Assembly: GCA_050735975.1 (NCBI GenBank)
Contig: JBOHVS010000174.1
Location: forward strand, 1 to 10,447
Direction of reading: 5' to 3'
DNA length: 10,447 bases
Origin: DATMBL01 sp050735975
GTDB taxonomy: Bacteria; Desulfobacterota; Binatia; UBA9968
Positions within the stretch are counted from its first letter, which is position 1, and each line of letters starts with the position of its first letter. The notes beneath the pieces were generated by a model. It worked only from the letters and a program-made list of their open reading frames with translations, searched no databases and was not told the origin of the DNA. Made by a program: the position numbers and the translations under genes. Below, in pieces: positions 1-6,470 of this stretch.

Positions 1-101
1 TGCATGGACGAACTTTGTTCCGGTTTGCCCGACTGCTGTGCAATGGCAACTCCGGAGACGACAAAAGAAGACACCAACAATGCTAAAAGGAATTTTCTCA
101 T
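1..101 (-). CDS. Exported protein, N-terminus only (cut by window edge)
   Basis: The start of a secreted or periplasmic protein, of which only 33 codons are inside the window. The ATG at 99-101 is preceded by a strong ribosome binding site (AAGGAG, 7 bases upstream). The first residues, MRKFLLALLVSSFVVSGVAI, form a textbook signal peptide (basic n-region, about 16 hydrophobic residues), with probable cleavage after the Ala in the A-Q-Q that follows. The visible start of the mature part is rich in Ser, Gln and Lys and matches no family I know. It lies 96 bp downstream of a small Cys-containing protein on the same strand and is probably part of the same metal-resistance locus. The function is unknown because the body of the protein lies outside the window. 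Confidence 0.75.
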   Translation of the reverse strand, partial: MRKFLLALLVSSFVVSGVAIAQQSGKPEQSSSM

Positions 102-197
102 AACTTTTCTCCTTAAAATGGACTTCACGCTATTAAAACGCTAAACGCGACAGCACACACCACTACCCTGGACTAAGAAATTAGCGCGGAGAAGGAA

Positions 198-584
198 TCA
201 AAGAGTTAGAACGGAATTGAAAAGGTGGACCGAGACTTTTGCTTGAGGGAAATCACGCCAAATCCCAGGAAGCCACTTGGCTGCCAGCGAAATATCACTA
301 TGTGAAGGTGCAGGGACAAGGGCTGCAAACAGGAGCAGCCCATCTTTGGCAGAGTCATATGACCTGGTCGAAACAACCGCACCCTCGGAAAGCGAATTAT
401 GGGAAGTAGAAAGGTTGCAAAGAAGCGGCTGGCACGGCTGATCTGCAAGCGAGCCGGGTGAGGAGCAATCCGGCATCTGCGAAGCAAAAGCCTCCGCAGG
501 GGCCCACAGGCCGGCACACCATACCGCAAGAGCAAAAAAGATTACCAGAGCGGAAGCAATGAGATTTGTTCGCACTCGATTCAC
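198..584 (-). CDS. Small exported Cys-containing protein (paralogue of 2427-2822)
   Basis: A 128-residue protein with a hydrophobic signal or anchor segment (residues 7-24), cysteines at 23, 40, 51 and 56, and a short C-terminus ending HLFNSVLTL. It aligns without gaps over its first 40 residues with the product of 2427-2822: both carry W-C-A at 22-24 and M-P-x-C at 37-40, and both have a second Cys pair near residues 51-59 and the identical last nine residues. The start is a GTG at 584. A second GTG at 575 has a better upstream AAGG and would shorten the n-region by three residues. The layout resembles small metal-associated envelope proteins such as CopL or DUF2946 proteins, but I cannot assign it to a family. 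It sits 86 bp after the 51-residue miniprotein and 96 bp before the next exported protein. A role in periplasmic metal binding or sensing is inference only. Confidence 0.6.
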   Translation of the reverse strand: MNRVRTNLIASALVIFFALAVWCAGLWAPAEAFASQMPDCSSPGSLADQPCQPLLCNLSTSHNSLSEGAVVSTRSYDSAKDGLLLFAALVPAPSHSDISLAAKWLPGIWRDFPQAKVSVHLFNSVLTL

Positions 585-670
585 CTTATCTATGGTTAGC
601 CTTTATTCACTGAAAGTCAATGAGGCCCGTAAGAGGATAGTGGCTCATCCGTCAGGTCGAGATGACCCCA

Positions 671-826
671 TTACTCGCGCCTCACCTCGACCTCGTCGGG
701 CGCTCGGTCGCGCTTTCGCGAATTCTTTCCGATGCCACATCCTCTCGCCATGCCGCCGCAGCCGCGTATCATTACGACAACAAAAAGACCGATGCCGATG
801 ATCCAAAGCAATGTCGTCCAATCCAT
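671..826 (-). CDS. 51-residue single-pass membrane miniprotein, Gly/Cys-rich (DUF2933-like layout)
   Basis: A 51-codon ORF running from ATG at 824-826 to TAA at 671-673. A purine-rich AGAGAGGAT lies about 6-8 bases upstream and overlaps the stop of the preceding gene, consistent with translational coupling. Residues 4-20 (TLLWIIGIGLFVVVMI) form one membrane helix. It is followed by a Gly/Cys stretch, R-G-C-G-G-M-A-R-G-C-G-I-G, with Cys23 and Cys30, and then a strongly charged tail (KNSRKRDRAPDEVEVRRE). Miniproteins with a helix followed by a Gly/Cys/Met patch (for example DUF2933 proteins) are often found beside isoprenylcysteine methyltransferase-like genes in heavy-metal loci, and this neighbour pair matches that. 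The Cys/Met patch could bind a soft metal at the membrane face, but that is inference. The clear ribosome binding site and membrane-protein composition argue that it is real despite its size. Confidence 0.65.
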   Translation of the reverse strand: MDWTTLLWIIGIGLFVVVMIRGCGGMARGCGIGKNSRKRDRAPDEVEVRRE

Positions 827-830
827 ATCT

Positions 831-1310
831 CTATCCTCTCTTTCGGCTCAGTTTGCTCAACGTCTCGCTGGTTGCTCTCCAGCAGGCGAACCCATTGCGT
901 CCAGAAGCCCACGCCACTGCCCACTCCGCGGGAAGAACATGGTGCCTTGCCTGATACACCTGGCGCCATCCTACAGCCAGAAGGGCGATGCCGAAGAAAA
1001 CGAAAACAAGGCCAAGCAACATCTCGATAATTGCACCGACTTCACCGTATCCCAAAAGAGTCGCCCAGAGATGGCCGCTATAAGAGGTCAGGGGGAGATC
1101 GATCCCGAAGAATCCTGTCAGGAGGTAAATAGTTAGTGGGAACCCATACATCTCTGCATAGAGGGCGATGATGAAAGCCTGGACCAGCCCAGCCCCGCTC
1201 CAGTCCCTCCAACTCCTGGGCGCCGCATAGCGATAAAGCAACCCTGAGGCAATCACCACCATGATGGCAACCAGTCCCCAGTGTCCATAATGTCCAGAGA
1301 AATCACTCAT
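831..1310 (-). pseudogene. Isoprenylcysteine carboxyl methyltransferase-like membrane protein with internal out-of-frame deletion
   Basis: The start is ATG at 1308-1310, chosen because AAGGAGAG lies 9 bases upstream; an ATG 18 codons earlier has no such site. Residues 1-122 look like the N-terminal half of bacterial ICMT/PEMT-type methyltransferases: GHYGHWGLV at 6-14, a helix at 12-26, the conserved EMYGFPLTIYLLTG at 53-66, GHLWATLLGYGE at 79-90 and a long helix at 95-113 ending W-R-Q-V-Y-Q-A-R. At this point homologues continue with the RHPxY motif and the Glu-rich catalytic region. Here those are absent, and the frame runs into 37 unrelated residues before TAG at 831. The family's C-terminal motif (MFFPRSGQWRGLL) is present but in another frame, from 940 to a TGA at 857. 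Roughly 60 codons are therefore missing and the two ends are out of frame. An active methyltransferase is not expected; a short membrane protein might still be made. Confidence 0.7.
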
Positions 1311-1553
1311 CGATTTACTCTCCTTCCATAAAGCTTCAGACGATCTACCGATCTCAACTCCCATTGCGTTCCTGCCATCAGGACGATGTGTGTCATCTTC
1401 CTCATTTTCCGATAGCCCTTCGGCTCTGCAGGGAGGCGGGTAGTTTTCTGCTTTCCTCAGCTTTTATCGAATTAGATGCGCCGCCTGAAGCAAAGGATGC
1501 AAAGAATCGCCGGGCTATCTCCTCCCTCTTCCCACACTCCAGAGTGATAAATT

Positions 1554-2000
1554 TTATGACTGTGGCGATTTCAACATTTTCCTCAGTTCTAAAATGCGCA
1601 CTACCCGGAATATCAGCGCCGGAAGAATAAGCATTTGCGCAATAGGTACAAGGCCCACATCAAACCCAGGCACGATCGGCATCTTCACTGTGTACTGCCA
1701 GCGCCCCGAGATGTGGACGGCCACAAATTCGACCAAAACAGCTAGAGTCAGCCCAGTGATAAACATTGCCACGTAACCGGCAACACCCGGCTGCTGAAAC
1801 CAATCCCATCGATGCAGTGTAATCCAGCCCGCCGCAAAAATTATCATCACCATGATTCCATCTCCCAAGCTCGCGACGAAACAGTGCCACAACACGTCGG
1901 TATCATAGCGTTTCAAGCCAACATAAAGCGGCGCTTGGGCCAATTCCCATGGATAATTCACGATGACGGCGACGACAAATAGCGACATCAGTGTTCGCAT
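1554..2000 (-). CDS. Conserved-looking four-helix integral membrane protein, function unknown
   Basis: A 148-residue very hydrophobic protein with four predicted membrane segments, at about residues 3-17, 38-61, 75-95 and 115-135. Features that look conserved rather than random are N-Y-P-W-E-L-A-Q at 15-22, G-D-G at 46-48, V-E-F-V-A-V-H-I-S-G-R-W-Q-Y at 90-103 and the Pro/Gly-rich M-P-I-V-P-G-F-D-V-G-L-V-P-I at 107-120. The Trp-Glu and Glu/His residues inside or beside helices could bind a ligand or metal, but I do not recognise the family and assign no function. The ATG at 1998-2000 has only a weak G-rich site upstream. The ORF lies 36 bp after the small exported protein on the same strand and 243 bp before the methyltransferase remnant, so it is probably co-transcribed with the accessory part of the metal locus. 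Confidence 0.7.
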   Translation of the reverse strand: MRTLMSLFVVAVIVNYPWELAQAPLYVGLKRYDTDVLWHCFVASLGDGIMVMIIFAAGWITLHRWDWFQQPGVAGYVAMFITGLTLAVLVEFVAVHISGRWQYTVKMPIVPGFDVGLVPIAQMLILPALIFRVVRILELRKMLKSPQS

Positions 2001-2036
2001 CGTACCCCGCGCTGCTCAGTTTCTATTCTGATCACC

Positions 2037-2387
2037 TCAATCCTTGTTTAGATGCTGGGACGAAGGAAGAAGCTGCACAACCTCGATGCTTGAGCTGTCT
2101 ACAGAATCTTTACCGGAATTTCTCGTTACGATGATGTCACCTGAACTTGCATCCTTGAGGACCGGACGATCCCAATGTAAAGTCTCCTCCCGAATCGCCA
2201 CGAACTTCATGTGACAGTAATTGCCAGGAGTTCCAGCAGCAACCTTGGAGATGACGCCTTCAGCACTCCTTACTTCCGCGGCATATAACCCTATAATACC
2301 GGTTAGAGCCAAGACTATCCATTTCTTTCTCCTTTCCTCTCGACAGAAGCTATTTGACAAACAAAGATTCGCAGCCCCTAACCACAA
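2037..2387 (-). CDS. Small exported protein with a CHMKF motif; start codon uncertain
   Basis: The frame encodes a signal-peptide-like segment, W-I-V-L-A-L-T-G-I-I-G-L-Y-A-A, with cleavage likely after the Ala in A-E-V-R-S-A-E-G. A mature domain of about 75 residues follows, containing G-V-I-S-K-V, G-N-Y-C-H-M-K-F-V-A-I-R-E-E, W-D-R-P-V-L-K-D and A-S-S-G-D-I-I. This pattern recalls small hypothetical secreted proteins with a conserved C-H-M-K-F. The single Cys-His-Met cluster could bind a soft metal, but no function is established. The only upstream in-frame starts are TTG codons (2387 and 2360) with no ribosome binding site. A good site (AAAGGAG) with an ATG at 2320-2322 exists but is one base out of frame with the signal peptide. 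The real start, or a small indel, therefore remains open. The ORF sits 39 bp after the small Cys-containing protein at 2427. Confidence 0.55.
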   Translation of the reverse strand: MWLGAANLCLSNSFCREERRKKWIVLALTGIIGLYAAEVRSAEGVISKVAAGTPGNYCHMKFVAIREETLHWDRPVLKDASSGDIIVTRNSGKDSVDSSSIEVVQLLPSSQHLNKD

Positions 2388-2426
2388 AAGGGCCGTAATC
2401 TATGAGAGAAACTTTGGACGACAGGA

Positions 2427-2822
2427 TCAGAGAGTCAGGACGGAATTGAAAAGATGGATGGGAACTTTTTGTGTTGGATAGCTTGAAGAAACAATACGGA
2501 GCCTACTGAACCCTAAAGAGATCTCTTCAGACATGCTTACAGGAACAACCCTGCCGATTGGGAACGGAACCACTTCAGAAAGGCCACCGGTCTGCAAATA
2601 GGAAGGCACACCCTTAGAAAATGATGTATAGAAGGGAGTAGAACCGCAAAGAAAACTCGGCTGCGCGCAGCCGGCCCCCGTTTTTCCTGAGGCACTTTGT
2701 GAACAGCCCGGCATGCCTGACCCGAAAGATGATCCAGGGCTTGCCAGGCTTGCGCACCAGATTCCAAAGCCAAAAAGCAATACGAGACTGATTGCAGTTA
2801 CAATATTTGCTCTTCGCTTCAC
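2427..2822 (-). CDS. Small exported Cys-containing protein (paralogue of 198-584)
   Basis: A 131-residue protein when read from the GTG at 2820-2822. I chose this start because it gives a basic n-region (K-R-R) and aligns residue for residue with the GTG start of the paralogue at 584. The frame is open to a TTG at 2861 that would add 13 residues, but neither start has a strong ribosome binding site. A hydrophobic segment spans residues 7-25. Cysteines lie at 23, 40, 52 and 59, W-C-A at 22-24, M-P-G-C at 37-40, and the chain ends IHLFNSVLTL. Five of the eight base differences from the paralogue over the last 13 codons are synonymous, supporting real coding. The gene follows the PII-like gene and opens the run of accessory genes to the left. 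A role in metal sensing or chaperoning in the envelope is inference; no family is assigned. Confidence 0.6.
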   Translation of the reverse strand: MKRRANIVTAISLVLLFGFGIWCASLASPGSSFGSGMPGCSQSASGKTGAGCAQPSFLCGSTPFYTSFSKGVPSYLQTGGLSEVVPFPIGRVVPVSMSEEISLGFSRLRIVSSSYPTQKVPIHLFNSVLTL

Positions 2823-2909
2823 GGCTTTAGTGATAGTTGCTGGCCATTTACTAAGAATCAATTTTTTTTCTCTTTTTCGGCATAACCTAAACTGATTCCA
2901 AATTTTCGG

Positions 2910-3238
2910 CTATGACCTTGCGACTTCACGGTTCTTGATCTGTTGCCCTGAGCGGACTTTAACGACTGCCCCAAGATCAAAAACGGATAGAATTCCGTCT
3001 CCCTCCAGACCCGTGGAGGCATGTTCCGTGATCTCCCTTACAGCGTTGTCTAATTGACCTTCCTCGACAATCGCCTCCAATTTGTGGTGACCTCCGTGGA
3101 TCAGCGGCTCGTAGAGATGCCATTCCTCTCCGTAACCGCGGACGGGGTATACGGGCATCCGCTCACTCCGATGCTTTTTAGTGCCCGCGCAATAGAGTCA
3201 ACCTTACCCGATCGTATAACTGCCCATATCATTCTCAT
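2910..3238 (-). pseudogene. PII-family signalling protein (PII-NG-like), one-base frameshift
   Basis: The ATG at 3236-3238 has an excellent AAGGAG 7 bases upstream and starts MRMIWAVIRSGKVDSIARAL, the first strand and helix of the PII fold. At residue 27 the frame diverges (stop at 3101-3103). The rest of the protein continues from A3158 one frame over: M-P-V-Y-P-V-R-G-Y-G-E-E-W, a short loop with H-G-G-H-H, then K-L-E-A-I-V-E-E, A-S-T-G-L-E-G-D-G-I-L-S-V-F and V-V-K-V-R-S-G-Q. The last parts match the PII signature T-G..GDGkif...v..iRtG. One added base between 3159 and 3158 would give a normal 109-residue PII protein. PII proteins are trimeric sensors of nucleotides and metabolites. A separate PII group (PII-NG) is known to be linked to metal-exporting RND pumps, which fits a gene 26 bp after cusA. 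The H-G-G-H-H loop could be a metal site. The lesion may be real or a sequencing error. Confidence 0.75.
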
Positions 3239-3264
3239 GGCTATCTCCTTCTTATCTATGACAA

Positions 3265-6200
3265 CTACTCTAACGTCCAGTCTCTTGTGCTACCGGTAGC
3301 ACTCCTTTCCTGAGATAATCTCCTCATTTCCCAACCTCTCCACAAGGCATAAATCGCAGGAATGACAGCCAGTGTAAGGATCGTAGACGTTACCATTCCA
3401 CCGATCATTGGCGCGGCGATTCTCTTCATGACATCAGCGCCCGCTCCGTGAGACCACATGATCGGGAGAAGCCCGGCTATAATCGCCGTGACAGTCATCA
3501 TTTTGGGCCGAACACGCTGCACCGCACCCTCAATGATAGCCTCATAGAGATCGTTCATAGTGGACATGTGCCCTTCGCTGAGTCTCCTCTCATAGACCTC
3601 GTCCAAATAGACAATCATGACCACGCCCGTCTCCGCCGCCACGCCTGCAAGTGCAATAATACCCACCCAAACGGCCACACTCAGGTTATAGCCCAGAAAG
3701 TAGAGAAGCCAGATGCTTCCAACCAAAGAGAAAGGTACTGAAAGAAGAACAATCAGGCTCTTAGCGACAGACTGAAAGTTCAGATAGAGGAGAACAAAGA
3801 TAATAAGAATCGTGAGAGGAACAACATAGACAAGCCGTTCCTTTGCCCGCTGCATGTATTCGTACTGTCCGCTCCATACGAGGGTATAACCTTGGGGAAG
3901 TTTAATTTTTTCCGCTACGACCTTTTTTGCCTCCTCGACGTAGCCTCCGATATCCCTTCCAGTCATATCGACGGTTACGTAGCCCACGAGCTGAGCCTCT
4001 TCGGTTTTGATCATGGCCGGACCTGGATTGATTTGGATATCCGCCAGTTGGCCCAAGGTAACCTGAGCCCCATTCATAGTAGGAACGAGCACTCGTCTCA
4101 GTTTCTCGATATCATCGCGCAACTCCCGCGCATACCTGACGTTGATAGGATAGCGCTCCCTTCCTTCAACTGTGGTAGAGATGGTTTCTCCACCAACCGC
4201 TGACTCGATCAGCATCTCCACATCGGCAATCATAAGACCATAACGTGCTATTTCTTCACGGCGGATATTGATATCAAGGTAATAGCCGCCGGCAACTCTC
4301 TCGGCAAAGACATTTCGCGTTCCTGGAATCCCATGTAAGACCGGTTCAAGTTGTTTTCCGATCTCCTCGATCTTTTTTAGATCCGGGCCAAAGATCTTGA
4401 TGCCCACGGGCGTGCGGATGCCAGTAGAAAGCATGTCGATCCGGTTTTTGATCGGCATGGTCCAGGCGTTCGCCACTCCAGGCAGCCGTAGCTTCCGATC
4501 CATCTCCTCCACGAGCTTGTCCCAGGTCATCCCTTTTCGCCATTGCTCCTCAGGTTTGAGCATAACTGTCGTCTCCCCCATGCTGAAAGGAGCGGGATCC
4601 GTCGGAGTCTCAGCACGACCGGACTTGCCAAAAACTCTTTCTACTTCGGGAAAAGTCTTCAAAATCCGGTCCTGGAGTTGAAGGAGCCTCCCTGCTTCAG
4701 TTACAGAAATCCCTGGAAGAGTAGTGGGCATATAGAAGATCATTCCTTCGTTTAACGGGGGCATAAACTCCGAGCCGAGCTTCTCGAAGAATGGCACTGT
4801 AACGAGCAGAAGCAACGCTGCTATAAGAATGGTGGTCTTTCTGAATCGCAACACGGCTCTCACAATGGGATGATATAGGGCAATGAGAAGTCGGCTCACG
4901 GGATTTTTTCCTTCGGGATGGATCTTTCCCCGGATCAGTAGAACCATAAGAACCGGCGCCAGGGTAATCGAGAGGAAAGAGGCAAAGAACATTGCGAAGG
5001 TCTTGGTGAAAGCCAAAGGACGGAAGAGCCTCCCTTCCTGAGCCTCAAGCGTAAAAACAGGTAGGAAAGAAACCGTAATGATGAGGAGGGCAAAGAAAAG
5101 AGGCTTACCTACTTCTTTTGCTGCATCCACAATCACCTGAAGGCGATCACCCTTTCGTCCTTCCTTTTCCCACTTTTCAAGCCTCTTGTGGGCATTCTCC
5201 ACCATGACAATCGCTGCATCCACCATGGCCCCAATGGCGATCGCGATGCCACCCAAGGACATGATGTTGGAGGTCAGATTGAGATAATACATGCTGATAA
5301 AGGACAACAGGATAGCAATCGGCAGGGTCAAGATGGCGACTAGCGCGCTCCGAACATGAAAGAGAAAGATCAAGCTGACTAGACTGACAATGATGGTCTC
5401 TTCAATAAGTTTTTCCTTCAGAGTGGCTATCGACCTCTCGATCAGGTCCGAGCGGTCATAGGTGGTGACAATCTTTACGCCTGGCGGAAGCGAAGGGGCG
5501 ATCTCTTTCAGCTTTTGTTTGATTCGATCTATGAGTTTCAGGGCATTCTCCCCGTAGCGCATGACGACGATCCCGCCAACCACCTCTCCCTTCCCATCCA
5601 ACTCCGCTAAACCTCGACGCATATCAGGACCCAAGGAAATCTGGGCGATGTCCCTGAGCAGAATCGGAGTGCCCCCATTGTTGGTGCCCAGGCTAATGGT
5701 TTCCAGATCTTTGATCGAGCGTATGTAGCCTCTTCCCCGCACCATGTACTCTGTGCCGCTAAGCTCAATAGACCTCCCTCCGACATCGTTATTGCTCATA
5801 CGTATGGCGTCAACGACCGTTTTGATGGGAATCCGGTAGCCGGCAAGTTTATTCGGATCCAAATTAACCTGATACTGCTTGACGAAGCCACCTAAGCTAG
5901 CCACCTCGGCGACTCCTTCGACACTCGACAACTGATAGCGAAGATACCAATCTTGAAGGCTACGGAGCTGGGCCAGATCATGTCTGCCGCTCTCGTCGAC
6001 CAGGGCGTACTGGAAGACCCAGCCAACCCCGCTGGCATCCGAGCCAAGGACGGGTGTTATTCCAGGCGGAAGGCGGCCAGATACCTGATTGAGGTATTCC
6101 AAAACCCGGCTTCTTGCCCAATAGATATCGGTCCCATCCTCGAAGATGATGTAGACATACGAGTATCCGAAGTCGGAGAAGCCCCGCACAAATTTCACTT

Positions 6201-6432
6201 TCGGCGCCGCGAGCATCGTTGTCGCAATAGGATAAGTGACCTGATCTTCCATGATGCTGGGATTTCGGCCCATCCATGTGGTGTAGACGATCACCTGTAC
6301 ATCCGATAGATCGGGAATTGCGTCCAGGGGAGTATTTCTTAAAGCCCAGATACCCCATGCGCTAAGAAAGAAGATCAGGAGAAAGACAAAGAATTTGTTC
6401 TTCGCGCTTGCTTCGATAATTTTTTCGATCAT
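3265..6432 (-). CDS. cusA: CusA-type heavy-metal RND transporter, Cu(I)/Ag(I) class (HME-RND)
   Basis: A full-length (1055-residue) inner-membrane proton antiporter of the tripartite efflux pump. It strongly resembles E. coli CusA throughout, for example D-A-I-P-D-L-S-D-V-Q at 37-46, V-R-G-F-S-D-F-G at 82-89, G-V-G-W at 135-138 and N-R-I-D-M-L-S-T-G at 663-671. The periplasmic Cu(I) site is present: Met568, Met618 and Met667 match E. coli M573, M623 and M672. The proton path is present: Asp405, Glu934 and Lys977 match D405, E939 and K984. Most of the methionine relay is kept (Met271, 391, 403, 410, 481, 496, 1002), but the partner of Met271 (E. coli M755) is Thr750. These features point to monovalent Cu/Ag rather than Zn/Co/Cd export. 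The ATG at 6432 has GAGG 11 bases upstream, 38 bp after the adaptor gene. The gene appears intact. Confidence 0.95.
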   Translation of the reverse strand: MIEKIIEASAKNKFFVFLLIFFLSAWGIWALRNTPLDAIPDLSDVQVIVYTTWMGRNPSIMEDQVTYPIATTMLAAPKVKFVRGFSDFGYSYVYIIFEDGTDIYWARSRVLEYLNQVSGRLPPGITPVLGSDASGVGWVFQYALVDESGRHDLAQLRSLQDWYLRYQLSSVEGVAEVASLGGFVKQYQVNLDPNKLAGYRIPIKTVVDAIRMSNNDVGGRSIELSGTEYMVRGRGYIRSIKDLETISLGTNNGGTPILLRDIAQISLGPDMRRGLAELDGKGEVVGGIVVMRYGENALKLIDRIKQKLKEIAPSLPPGVKIVTTYDRSDLIERSIATLKEKLIEETIIVSLVSLIFLFHVRSALVAILTLPIAILLSFISMYYLNLTSNIMSLGGIAIAIGAMVDAAIVMVENAHKRLEKWEKEGRKGDRLQVIVDAAKEVGKPLFFALLIITVSFLPVFTLEAQEGRLFRPLAFTKTFAMFFASFLSITLAPVLMVLLIRGKIHPEGKNPVSRLLIALYHPIVRAVLRFRKTTILIAALLLLVTVPFFEKLGSEFMPPLNEGMIFYMPTTLPGISVTEAGRLLQLQDRILKTFPEVERVFGKSGRAETPTDPAPFSMGETTVMLKPEEQWRKGMTWDKLVEEMDRKLRLPGVANAWTMPIKNRIDMLSTGIRTPVGIKIFGPDLKKIEEIGKQLEPVLHGIPGTRNVFAERVAGGYYLDINIRREEIARYGLMIADVEMLIESAVGGETISTTVEGRERYPINVRYARELRDDIEKLRRVLVPTMNGAQVTLGQLADIQINPGPAMIKTEEAQLVGYVTVDMTGRDIGGYVEEAKKVVAEKIKLPQGYTLVWSGQYEYMQRAKERLVYVVPLTILIIFVLLYLNFQSVAKSLIVLLSVPFSLVGSIWLLYFLGYNLSVAVWVGIIALAGVAAETGVVMIVYLDEVYERRLSEGHMSTMNDLYEAIIEGAVQRVRPKMMTVTAIIAGLLPIMWSHGAGADVMKRIAAPMIGGMVTSTILTLAVIPAIYALWRGWEMRRLSQERSATGSTRDWTLE

Positions 6433-6470
6433 TCCTATTTTTCCTCAAGCCACGAAACACGACTCCCGAC

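Noticed and set aside
600..660. TTGACT on the minus strand ahead of the small Cys protein at 584, considered as a promoter.
   Set aside because: No acceptable -10 box lies at 16-20 bases; the nearest AT-rich match is about 22 bases away.
831..1364. Longer form of the methyltransferase-like gene starting at 1364.
   Set aside because: The ATG at 1310 has an AAGGAG-type site and begins the conserved G-H-W region; the extra 18 residues look like untranslated leader.
1360..1413. Possible 32-codon minus-strand ORF starting MRKMTHIVLM and ending in a TGA that overlaps the ATG of the methyltransferase-like gene.
   Set aside because: No ribosome binding site precedes it, it has no membrane or domain signature, and part of it is the leader of the next gene; judged to be chance.
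1411..1519. Eight-base inverted repeat (GATAGCCC ... GGGCTATC) in the gap before the methyltransferase-like gene.
   Set aside because: The arms are about 95 bases apart with no other pairing; a match this short is expected by chance.
2861..2870. Run of eight T on the plus strand, considered as a terminator tail.
   Set aside because: Transcription runs on the minus strand, where this is an A-run, and no stem precedes it.
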